DNA of 42,924 bases from a bacterium. Its GTDB lineage: Bacteria; Patescibacteriota; Saccharimonadia; Saccharimonadales; Saccharimonadaceae. Position numbers and translations under genes: made by a program. The notes under the pieces were generated by a model. That model searched no databases. It was not told where the DNA came from and saw only the letters and a program-made list of their open reading frames with translations. The stretch lies in NCBI GenBank assembly GCA_030431855.1, contig JAUIII010000008.1:1-42924 (forward strand), read 5' to 3'. This document shows positions 15,841 through 21,950 of the stretch, one piece after another. How positions within the stretch are numbered: the first letter of the stretch is position 1; each line of letters opens with the position of its first letter.

Positions 15841-16147
15841 TACGATTGTTTCGCTTTTCGTGCCTGTTTGCCATGGTGCGTTTTAGCAGCAAATTTGCAA
15901 AGGTAGCGATAATAGCAATACCTACTAGCACGTAGCCTATCGTGAAAAGCTTGCCGACGGTTGTTTGAGGCGAAATGTCGCCATAGCCAACCGTAGTTAA
16001 TGTAATAACACTAAAGTATAGCGCGTCGACATAGCTAAGCTTTTCGACAAAATGATAAAAAACTATCCCCACGCCCAGCACAATCGCCGTTGCGAAAGAA
16101 ACTAGCCTAAAATTTGTACGTATTCTTGCAATTTCTTCTGTGTCCAT
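15833..16147 (-). CDS. two-helix potassium channel
   Basis: 104 residues: helix 1 (about 15-34), pore loop with the exact selectivity filter TTVGYGD, helix 2 (about 68-88), then a short basic tail. This is a minimal KcsA/MthK-type pore without a sensor domain. Four copies would form the channel. The start at 16147 is chosen over upstream in-frame codons because TATACT (minus strand, 16154-16159) sits 6 bases upstream. It is coupled to the ClC gene, which suggests joint K+ and anion flux. Confidence 0.9.
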   Translation of the reverse strand: MDTEEIARIRTNFRLVSFATAIVLGVGIVFYHFVEKLSYVDALYFSVITLTTVGYGDISPQTTVGKLFTIGYVLVGIAIIATFANLLLKRTMANRHEKRNNRND

Positions 16148-16194
16148 GCATGTAGTATAACCGAGATGGCTCATCTGAAAAAGCAATATGCTGG

Positions 16195-16223
16195 TTGTGC
16201 TTGAGTGTGATTACGACTATACT
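16195..16223 (+). promoter_or_regulatory. promoter for pilin gene
   Basis: TTGTGC (16195-16200), a 17-base spacer and TATACT (16218-16223), with the ATG 6 bases later. It is back to back with the potassium channel promoter. Confidence 0.75.
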
Positions 16224-16229
16224 CACGAT

Positions 16230-16787
16230 ATGAAACAACGCGGCTTTACGATTACCGAATTACTTATCGTGATTGTGATAATTGCCGTGCTGGCTGCTAT
16301 TGCCGTGGTAGCGTACAACGGTATTCAGGGCCGCGCGCGTGATGCTCGTAATGAGTCACAAGCCAAAACTTCGCGTGATTTTCTGGAACGCTATATGGTA
16401 GAAAATGATAGCTACCCTACTCCAGCTGAAATGGCCGACTCGAATTGGCGTTCGGCAAACGGTTTTAAAGACGGTTTAATGAGTGACGCGGCCGGTAACG
16501 CAATTGTGGGTGTTGGCGGTGGCGACCCTGCAGTTGCACACATTTCTATAGTTATTCCCGAAGTAGCATTTACTCCACGGTGTGGCGCAATTGTACAGGT
16601 ATACAGAGAATCATCTAACACAACTAGCACCTACCTGCTGAGTAGCTGCCCTCCTGGAACTGGGTTTAGCGCACCAACCGGTGGTAATCAATGCCCAGCA
16701 ACCTTTTACTCTTCTTTCGGTAATGTAAATTTTGATGAAGACCCCACAACGCATCTTTGCACTATAGCATCCGTAGCCGCAAATTAG
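16230..16787 (+). CDS. type IV pilin-like protein
   Basis: 185 residues. The class III leader MKQRG is followed by FTITELLIVIVIIAVLAAI, with the conserved Glu at +5 after the cleavage site and a hydrophobic helix for membrane and filament packing. The globular part has cysteines (PRCGA, SSCPPG, NQCP, HLCT) that could form two disulfides. Type IV pili are used by epibiotic CPR bacteria for twitching and host contact. The start at 16230 follows the promoter by 6 bases. Confidence 0.92.
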   Translation: MKQRGFTITELLIVIVIIAVLAAIAVVAYNGIQGRARDARNESQAKTSRDFLERYMVENDSYPTPAEMADSNWRSANGFKDGLMSDAAGNAIVGVGGGDPAVAHISIVIPEVAFTPRCGAIVQVYRESSNTTSTYLLSSCPPGTGFSAPTGGNQCPATFYSSFGNVNFDEDPTTHLCTIASVAAN

Positions 16788-17148
16788 GCGTTCGTTACCA
16801 AGGTGTTTAGCGATGGCAAACATATCCTCTGGCAAACTCGATGTACATTGTGTTGTTTTTTTAAACATAAGCCTTGTATTTTTCTTTCGGGGAGGCTACA
16901 GTAGTGGTGAGCGATATTGCAAAAACAAAAACTCCAAAAACAAAAATTTTGTGATTTCGCTATACGATATCCACCACAACTCTTTCTGATGCGCCCCATT
17001 GTCTCGGGGCGTATTAGTTATGTTGTATTTAAGGAGGGGCTTGCCTCTCCGGTTTGTTATTTTGAACTGAATTCAAAATAACACTTTCTCCCCCGCTTTC
17101 ATCAAACGTATTTTTATGAAACGCTCGAGTTGAAGCTCTCGTTAGTTC
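16788..17148. other. intergenic region with serial hairpins
   Basis: No convincing gene in 361 bases between pilin and trmD. Four foldable elements occur in a row. GTGGTG-agc-GATAT (16904-16917) pairs with ATATCCACCAC (16967-16977). CGCCCC/GGGGCG lies at 16992-17011. GGAGGGGC/GCCTCTCC lies at 17033-17050. A perfect 11-bp stem, GTTATTTTGAA/TTCAAAATAAC, lies at 17056-17082. They could form a structured RNA or serve as stacked terminators. Confidence 0.5.
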
Positions 17149-17805
17149 TTACTTTGTCGATTTTTTGCTATTTTGGGTGCGCCATTTCGCGATTTCACCG
17201 TGGTGGCCACTCAGTAGTACATCAGGCACCTTCATACCATTAAATTCTTCTGGGCGAGTGTACTGTGGATATTCGAGGGTTTCACCGTCTGAAAAGCTTT
17301 CGATCTCTGCGCTTGTCTCGCCGCCTAGCACACCTGGTATCAAGCGCACTATGCTATCGATAATCGTCATTGCTGGCAATTCCCCGCCAGTTAACACGTA
17401 GTCACCCACGCTTAGCTCTTGATCCACCAGGCTCGTAATTCGTTCATCGTAACCTTCATACCGTCCGCAAATAAATATATAGCCTTGATCAGCGTCTGCA
17501 TATGCCCGAGCCGTAGCCTGTTTCCAACGCTCACCCCGTGGCGTCATCAGCAGGACTTTTGCGTTAGGGTCATTGGCTTTGGCAGCTTCGACAGCGGCAA
17601 ACAGTGGCTCTGGTTTCAGCAACATGCCATCACCTCCACCATACGGTGTGTCATCCACTTGCTTGCGTGGCCCGATGCCGTAATCACGAAGGTTGATCGT
17701 GCTGAGTTCCACATGCTTGTCCTCTTGCGCCTTCCACATCATAGACGCGCCAAAGACACCGGTAAACATTTCCGGAAACAGGGTGATTACTTGGAGCTTC
17801 CTCAT
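17149..17805 (-). CDS. trmD: tRNA (guanine-N1-)-methyltransferase
   Basis: 218 residues, SPOUT (trefoil knot) methyltransferase that makes m1G37 in tRNA and prevents frameshifting. Signatures: ITLFPEMF, RDYGIG then DDTPYGGGDGMLLKPEPL, ICGRYEGYDERI, and the SAM-binding YVLTGGELPAM. Length is slightly below the usual 240, with a shortened C-terminus. It sits in the same broad translation cluster as khpA and rpsP, as in many bacteria, although a pilin and a GC-rich microgene now separate them. Confidence 0.96.
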   Translation of the reverse strand: MRKLQVITLFPEMFTGVFGASMMWKAQEDKHVELSTINLRDYGIGPRKQVDDTPYGGGDGMLLKPEPLFAAVEAAKANDPNAKVLLMTPRGERWKQATARAYADADQGYIFICGRYEGYDERITSLVDQELSVGDYVLTGGELPAMTIIDSIVRLIPGVLGGETSAEIESFSDGETLEYPQYTRPEEFNGMKVPDVLLSGHHGEIAKWRTQNSKKSTK

Positions 17806-17826
17806 CTGTAGATAGCATACCAGCTA

Positions 17827-17855
17827 TTGACTTTTTTATCAATATGTGCTAATAT
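17827..17855 (+). promoter_or_regulatory. strong promoter of GC-rich microgene 1
   Basis: TTGACT (17827-17832), a 17-base spacer ending TGTGC (extended -10) and TAATAT (17850-17855). A leader of about 60 bases follows, with a hairpin GGGCGA/TCGCCC (17882-17896). Confidence 0.8.
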
Positions 17856-17920
17856 TTTCATACTACGCCCAAGTATCCCTCGGGCGAGAGTCGCCCTTGC
17901 TTGTGCTTAAGGAGGACCCA

Positions 17921-18115
17921 TTGGCCACCAGGATCCGTTTCCACGGCGAGGGGCTGTTGGAGGTCGAAGACGACTACGACGTCGTGAAGGCGGCACACGC
18001 CAAGCGTGGCGAGAAGCCAGATGTCGAGTTCACGCACCGCCCTACTGGCGCGCGTGTCTTGGTCGATCTGACCACCGTGCAGTTCCTGCGTGAGCTTCGC
18101 ATGGACAAGAGCTAG
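17921..18115 (+). CDS. GC-rich small protein (64 aa)
   Basis: The frame opens with TTG at 17921, preceded by AAGGAGG at 6 bases. The alternative upstream ATG (17846) lies before the expected transcription start. Nearly every codon ends in G or C, unlike all neighbours. The sequence (TRIRFHGEGLLEVE, then GARVLVDLTTVQFLREL) has the beta-strand pattern of small actinobacterial proteins with a C-terminal VxVxxxxVxxL strand, but I cannot name a family. It is monocistronic with its own strong promoter and terminator. Recent transfer from a high-GC organism, such as an actinobacterial host, is plausible. Confidence 0.65.
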   Translation: MATRIRFHGEGLLEVEDDYDVVKAAHAKRGEKPDVEFTHRPTGARVLVDLTTVQFLRELRMDKS

Positions 18116-18136
18116 CTCACAAGAAAGGCGAGGCAT

Positions 18137-18205
18137 GCCCGCATCCGAACGCCTTCAGTCGAACTCCCGGGAGTTCCTGGGAGTCCGGCTGCGGGCGTTT
18201 GATTT
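18137..18205 (+). terminator. terminator of GC-rich microgene 1
   Basis: GCCCGCATCCG (18137-18147) pairs with CGGCTGCGGGC (18186-18196) apart from one mismatch. An inner perfect 16-bp palindrome lies at 18161-18176. The stem is followed by GTTTGATTTG. Confidence 0.75.
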
Positions 18206-18226
18206 GTAATACTTTTCCCACCAAAA

Positions 18227-18247
18227 AACCGCCAAAAAAAGGCGGTT
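18227..18247. terminator. terminator of khpA (bidirectional)
   Basis: AACCGCC (18227-18233), a 7-A loop, GGCGGTT (18241-18247). On the minus strand the stem is followed by a T run (TTTTTTGG). Confidence 0.8.
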
Positions 18248-18330
18248 ATTTAGACATATAAGGCTCTCAACTCTTATAAAAGTTGCTCGCATAGAGCTGT
18301 AGTTCTCGCAGTTGGTTGAACTAATGCTTA

Positions 18331-18744
18331 TTATATATCGAGGTCATCGAGCTCTGCAAGCTCTTTTCGTGTATTTTTCGCGAGGTCAGATTCCTTGTTT
18401 TCCACAGCTTCATCTGTAGATTCTTCCACAGGCTGGTCTGAGCTGTCGTCTGATGTCGTAGTAGTACTGCTTGAGCTTGAGTAGCTACCGGCATCTGCAT
18501 CGTTGTTTACAATTTTTAGGTTGTAACGTGCGTCGTTTTTCGTGCCAAGTGCACGCAAAAGTGTACGTAGACTTTGTGCAGTCATGCCACGTTTGCCAAT
18601 CACACGGCCAAGATCTTCAGGATTAACAGTAAGAGTAAGTAGTACGCCCTTTTCATCAATGCTGCGTTCAATACTCACGTCGTCTGGGTTTCCGACAAGT
18701 GATTTTACGATATATTCTACAAACTGCTGATCTATGCTCGACAT
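18331..18744 (-). CDS. khpA: KH-domain RNA-binding protein
   Basis: 137 residues. Residues 1-80 form a single KhpA-type KH domain: FVEYIVKSLVGNPDDVSIER, then the RNA-gripping GKRG loop in DLGRVIGKRGMTAQSLRTLLRAL. KhpA pairs with KhpB in other bacteria to regulate RNAs and cell elongation. Unusually, residues 85-137 form a long Ser/Thr- and Asp/Glu-rich tail, which KhpA normally lacks. GGAGGG precedes the ATG. The usual neighbour rpsP lies just upstream past a pilin gene. Confidence 0.88.
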   Translation of the reverse strand: MSSIDQQFVEYIVKSLVGNPDDVSIERSIDEKGVLLTLTVNPEDLGRVIGKRGMTAQSLRTLLRALGTKNDARYNLKIVNNDADAGSYSSSSSTTTTSDDSSDQPVEESTDEAVENKESDLAKNTRKELAELDDLDI

Positions 18745-18802
18745 ATGGCCCTCCTCTGGTCTATCGGTCGCTTATGCTATCGTACGAAGCTATTATATCA
18801 TG

Positions 18803-19345
18803 CTACAAGACATTGACTAGCCATCCATTGGCGGAAACACCGGCTGAATCTGAGCGACCATTCTGGTGCACCCAGACCGCCGTAACAGTGGCAATAGCAC
18901 TATTGGCTGCTTGGCAGGTTGCGTTTGGGCTGCCGCCCGGTGGGAAGCTGCCACTAAATTCCGCTACGGCGCCTTCGTCTTTCACGTAAAACGATTTACC
19001 GCTGATACTTTTCCCTATCAAGGCCATTGACCTACCATTTGACGATGCGTTTGTATCGACACAATACAGCATAGCGTTGGCACTGGTTGCATAATTTTCA
19101 AGTGAGACTTTGGCTGATGTTACGGTAAGAAATGCGGTTTGGTCTATTGGGTAGGTGCCGTTGTCTGAATAGTACACATTGAGCGCGTCCGCTATTTGCG
19201 AAACATCGCTTTGCACAGCTGTATCATTGGCACGCTTTCTACTTTCACCATATGACACTAAAATAATCGCCGCTAGTATAGCAATGACCACTATCACGGC
19301 CGCTAATTCGACAATGGTAAACCCTGCTACACGACGCTTATGCAT
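18803..19345 (-). CDS. type IV pilin-like protein
   Basis: 180 residues. The leader MHKRRVAG is followed by FTIVELAAVIVVIAILAAI with Glu at +5, then a helix typical of pilins and a globular domain with DALNVYYSDNGTYP, the pattern of major pilins and pseudopilins. Three cysteines are near the C-terminus. The ATG lies 6 bases after TACAAT (minus strand, 19352-19357) with no Shine-Dalgarno, so it is probably leaderless. It sits between rpsP and khpA and appears inserted into that conserved cluster. Confidence 0.92.
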   Translation of the reverse strand: MHKRRVAGFTIVELAAVIVVIAILAAIILVSYGESRKRANDTAVQSDVSQIADALNVYYSDNGTYPIDQTAFLTVTSAKVSLENYATSANAMLYCVDTNASSNGRSMALIGKSISGKSFYVKDEGAVAEFSGSFPPGGSPNATCQAANSAIATVTAVWVHQNGRSDSAGVSANGWLVNVL

Positions 19346-19372
19346 GTAGTCATTGTAGCATACGGAGGTATA

Positions 19373-19828
19373 CTATTTTTCTTCGCTAGGAGCGTCTGCT
19401 TCGGCTTCGGTTTCAGCTTCAGCAGGAGCAGATTCTTCTGCTGGCGCAGCTTCTGCGGCTTCAGCAGCAGGTGCTTCCTCGGCTGGAGCCTCTTCAGTTG
19501 GAGCTTCTTCTTTTGGCTGATTCTTACGTAGCTTTTCAGTATTCTTAGTAGACTTGTTCTTGTCTGACACTGGCTGTTGCACCCAGTTTGGTAGTTTTAC
19601 ACCGGCATCTTTGAGTAATTTCACCACTCGTGGTGTTGGCTGAGCGCCGTTATCAAGATACTTCTGAGCAGTCTCTACCTGGATATTAGCTTCTTTTGTG
19701 TGAGGGTTGTAGCTACCAACATAAGCGACCACGCGACCACTGCTAGGTGAACGCCACGCTTCTTGTACGGCAACACGGTATACTGGGTAGCCCTTACGGC
19801 CTAGTCGTTGCAAACGAATTGCGAGCAT
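19373..19828 (-). CDS. rpsP: ribosomal protein bS16 with acidic tail
   Basis: The first 85 or so residues are normal S16 (MLAIRLQRLGRKGYPVYRV, VAYVGSYNPHTKE, ALKYL-like QKYLDNGAQPT). Residues from about 100 to 151 form a low-complexity Ala/Pro/Glu tail (EEAPAEEAPAAEAAEAAPAEE), which is much longer than in most bacteria. The tail would lie outside the S16 fold. It is the first gene of the rpsP/khpA/trmD translation cluster. Confidence 0.95.
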   Translation of the reverse strand: MLAIRLQRLGRKGYPVYRVAVQEAWRSPSSGRVVAYVGSYNPHTKEANIQVETAQKYLDNGAQPTPRVVKLLKDAGVKLPNWVQQPVSDKNKSTKNTEKLRKNQPKEEAPTEEAPAEEAPAAEAAEAAPAEESAPAEAETEAEADAPSEEK

Positions 19829-19891
19829 ATGAATAACACTTCTTTCTGTACTTATCTTAAAGTTATTTTGTTAGTTCTGTACGATTTTACC

Positions 19892-20629
19892 CTATTTTAC
19901 CTCTGGAGTCAATGACTCACCGGTTTGACGAGCATATTTTTTCAGAGCCGCACGGGCAGCATGCTGCTGGGCCACCTGTTTCGAGTGGCCTTTCCCCTTG
20001 CCCATCAATTTGGTATCAACGTACACACCGAGAGTAAACATCTTGTCGTGATCAGGACCATCTTCGCTGAGCACCTTGTAGTGCGGCGTTGCGCTATCGA
20101 TACGTTGCGACACTTCTTGCAGATGCGATTTGGGGTCACGCCACGTACCTTCATCGAGAATTGTTTCGAGCTTGCTGCTGATGTGCTTGTGAATGAACGC
20201 TTCTGCGTCTTTGTAGCCACGCTCTAGGTAGATTGCACCAATTACCGCTTCGAATGCGTTGGCGAGAATTTGCATGCGTGCACGCTCGCTTCCCTGCTTT
20301 TCACCACGGCTCATGCGCACCAGTGGTTCATAGCCCAGTTTTGCACCAGCGTCACCGATGCTTTCAGTTCGCACAAGCGCCGCTCGCCAGCTTGTCAGTA
20401 TGCCTTCTTGCTCTGAAAAGTTCTGAAATAAATAGTCGGTCACTGCGAGTTCAAGCACGGCGTCACCCAAAAACTCAAGACGTTCATTGTGTTCTGAAAC
20501 ACTTTTTTTGTGTTCGTTGACATAGCTCCTATGCGTGAGCGCGGTGATAAGAAGATTGATGTCTTTAAATTCAAAGCCAAGCTTGGTTTTTGCAAAATCT
20601 TGGTAGGGTGCTGTTTGCATGCCAGACAT
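19892..20629 (-). CDS. rnc: ribonuclease III
   Basis: 245 residues. The signature HNERLEFLGDAVLELAVTDYL and the second catalytic segment (NAFEAVIGAIYLERG) carry the metal-binding acidic residues. The C-terminal double-stranded RNA-binding domain ends KGKGHSKQVAQQHAARAALKKY. It processes rRNA precursors and other duplex RNAs. It overlaps the upstream Nudix gene by one base (TAATG). An internal Met at residue 4 is an equally possible start. Confidence 0.96.
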   Translation of the reverse strand: MSGMQTAPYQDFAKTKLGFEFKDINLLITALTHRSYVNEHKKSVSEHNERLEFLGDAVLELAVTDYLFQNFSEQEGILTSWRAALVRTESIGDAGAKLGYEPLVRMSRGEKQGSERARMQILANAFEAVIGAIYLERGYKDAEAFIHKHISSKLETILDEGTWRDPKSHLQEVSQRIDSATPHYKVLSEDGPDHDKMFTLGVYVDTKLMGKGKGHSKQVAQQHAARAALKKYARQTGESLTPEVK

Positions 20630-21129
20630 TATAGTTTTTCCTCGCGTATACGTTTTTTTGCTTTCAGCATAAGTTTGGCTATGTCCTCGTACTCAATCGC
20701 ATCTAGCGCGTCGTTAAACGTAAACCATTTGATGCCATTCATCCATTCTTCTTTTTGGATAGCGTTGGTGTCGCCCTTGGCACGAACTAGGTAAATTTGT
20801 GTCGTCATTAGAACTAATTTATCCATACGGCGGTAGCGAAAATGTATTTTGCCGAGCCATCCCAGCATATCGACGTCTTTTAGGCCGGCTTCTTCGCCAA
20901 TCTCTCGACGAGCCGTGGCAACGGCTGTTTCGCCTTCTTCAATATGACCTTTCGGTATTGTCCAGCGATCTTTGGCGTCTTGAATGAGCAAAATTTCTAA
21001 GTCTTTGCCATTTTTCGCGTGGCGATATACGATTCCACCCGAAGTTGGTTCGCGTACGATTTCTTGAATTGACGGCTTTTTGCCTTTGCCAAAGTATTTC
21101 TTAAATTTATCAAGCTGAGGCGGCTGCAT
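20629..21129 (-). CDS. Nudix hydrolase
   Basis: 166 residues. A canonical Nudix box, [22 protein letters not shown], has all catalytic residues. The N-terminal [25 protein letters not shown] resembles bis(nucleosyl)-tetraphosphate or (d)NTP hydrolases. The ATG at 21129 is preferred to a TTG at 21147 because GGAGG lies 9 bases upstream. It overlaps the end of nusB by 20 bases and rnc by one, so the three are co-translated. The substrate is unknown. Confidence 0.88.
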   Translation of the reverse strand: MQPPQLDKFKKYFGKGKKPSIQEIVREPTSGGIVYRHAKNGKDLEILLIQDAKDRWTIPKGHIEEGETAVATARREIGEEAGLKDVDMLGWLGKIHFRYRRMDKLVLMTTQIYLVRAKGDTNAIQKEEWMNGIKWFTFNDALDAIEYEDIAKLMLKAKKRIREEKL

Positions 21130-21568
21130 CGGCTGATTCCTCCACAAGCGTTCGGTACGCGGTGCCTAGCACCCCGTTGATGAATTTGCTTGAGTTATCA
21201 GAACCAAATGCTTTGGCTAGTTCAACAGCTTCGTTGATGGCGACTTTCGGAGGTACGGTCTTTTGGCAATGGAGTAGTTCATATAGCCCCATACGCAACA
21301 CATTTCGGTCTATCCGTGCGATCTGATCAAGTGGCCAACCTGGCGCGAGCGGCTGAAGTTCTTTGTCGAGCGTCTCCTGAGTCTTTAAAACACCCTGTAC
21401 GAGCGTATCCACGAAGCCGCGGTCTTCAATCGCTTCTTTGTAGCGTTCAACATTTCGTGCCAAGATGTCTTTCACATCTACTTCGCTGTCGTTTGCCTGT
21501 TGTCTGAATTCAAATTCATACAGTGTTTGCAAGGCAACGATTCGTCCTAGATGTCGGTTGGAAGCCAT
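21110..21568 (-). CDS. nusB: transcription antitermination factor NusB
   Basis: 152 residues, all-helical. It has the N-terminal [17 protein letters not shown] and C-terminal [27 protein letters not shown] signatures. NusB binds boxA RNA with S10 for rRNA antitermination. It is the first gene of the nusB-Nudix-rnc unit, which together handles rRNA synthesis and processing. Confidence 0.95.
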   Translation of the reverse strand: MASNRHLGRIVALQTLYEFEFRQQANDSEVDVKDILARNVERYKEAIEDRGFVDTLVQGVLKTQETLDKELQPLAPGWPLDQIARIDRNVLRMGLYELLHCQKTVPPKVAINEAVELAKAFGSDNSSKFINGVLGTAYRTLVEESADAAASA

Positions 21569-21607
21569 GTATTTGGTTCTTTCGTTATTATGTTAAATCC
21601 ACCCTAA

Positions 21608-21623
21608 ATTAAGCCTAGGGTTA
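21608..21623 (-). terminator. short hairpin after rpmF
   Basis: AGCCTA and TAGGCT flank a 4-base loop at the rpmF stop. On the minus strand the stem is followed by TAATTTAG, a weak terminator. Partial read-through into nusB is likely. Confidence 0.4.
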
Positions 21624-21767
21624 GGCTGTTTTCTTGCCAGTTTCACGCTTGGTAGTGTGAACTTTTACTGGTGATTTTGCATTTACCATGCGGGCCAGTT
21701 TCAGGCGCAAGTGGCTACGACGTAGACCAGTTTTACGCATACTGGTTTGCTTTTTGGGCTGTCCCAT
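21621..21767 (-). CDS. rpmF: ribosomal protein bL32
   Basis: 48 residues starting MGQPKKQTSMRKTGLRRSHL, matching the PKxxTSxxxxxxRRxH pattern of L32. It lacks the C-terminal zinc cysteines of some L32 forms. AAGGAG stands at normal distance before the ATG at 21767. It lies upstream of nusB on the same strand and is too short for most automatic thresholds. Confidence 0.75.
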   Translation of the reverse strand: MGQPKKQTSMRKTGLRRSHLRLKLARMVNAKSPVKVHTTKRETGKKTA

Positions 21768-21844
21768 TGTAATGTTCTCCTTTTCAGGTTGATATAAACT
21801 TGATACATATTATAGCGAATTCTATCAGTTTACTCAATAGAATA

Positions 21845-21873
21845 TTGACTTTTTATATATTTTGTGCTATAAT
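21845..21873 (+). promoter_or_regulatory. strong promoter antisense to leuS
   Basis: TTGACT (21845-21850), a 17-base spacer ending TGTGC and a perfect TATAAT (21868-21873). It has the same design as the promoters of the two GC-rich microgenes. Confidence 0.75.
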
Positions 21874-21879
21874 GAAAAG

Positions 21880-21950
21880 ATGGGGTCGTTTTACCGTACG
21901 ACTACACTGACGAGACGACCAGGCACATAAATTACCTTGGTCGGTTTTTT
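21880..21950 (+). ncRNA. candidate small RNA antisense to the leuS 3' end
   Basis: Expected to start near 21880 and end after the hairpin CGACCAGG (21916-21923)/CCTTGGTCG (21935-21943) followed by GTTTTTT. It is about 70 bases long and overlaps the last codons and stop of leuS. An ATG at 21880, the predicted first base, opens a 16-codon frame (MGSFYRTTTLTRRPGT), so a leaderless micropeptide is an alternative. The hairpin also encodes the conserved leuS C-terminus, so coincidence is possible. Confidence 0.45.

Noticed and set aside
16784-16999. 71-codon minus-strand frame after the pilin
   Set aside because: Composition is cysteine-rich and atypical, there is no ribosome-binding site, and it crosses the hairpin region.
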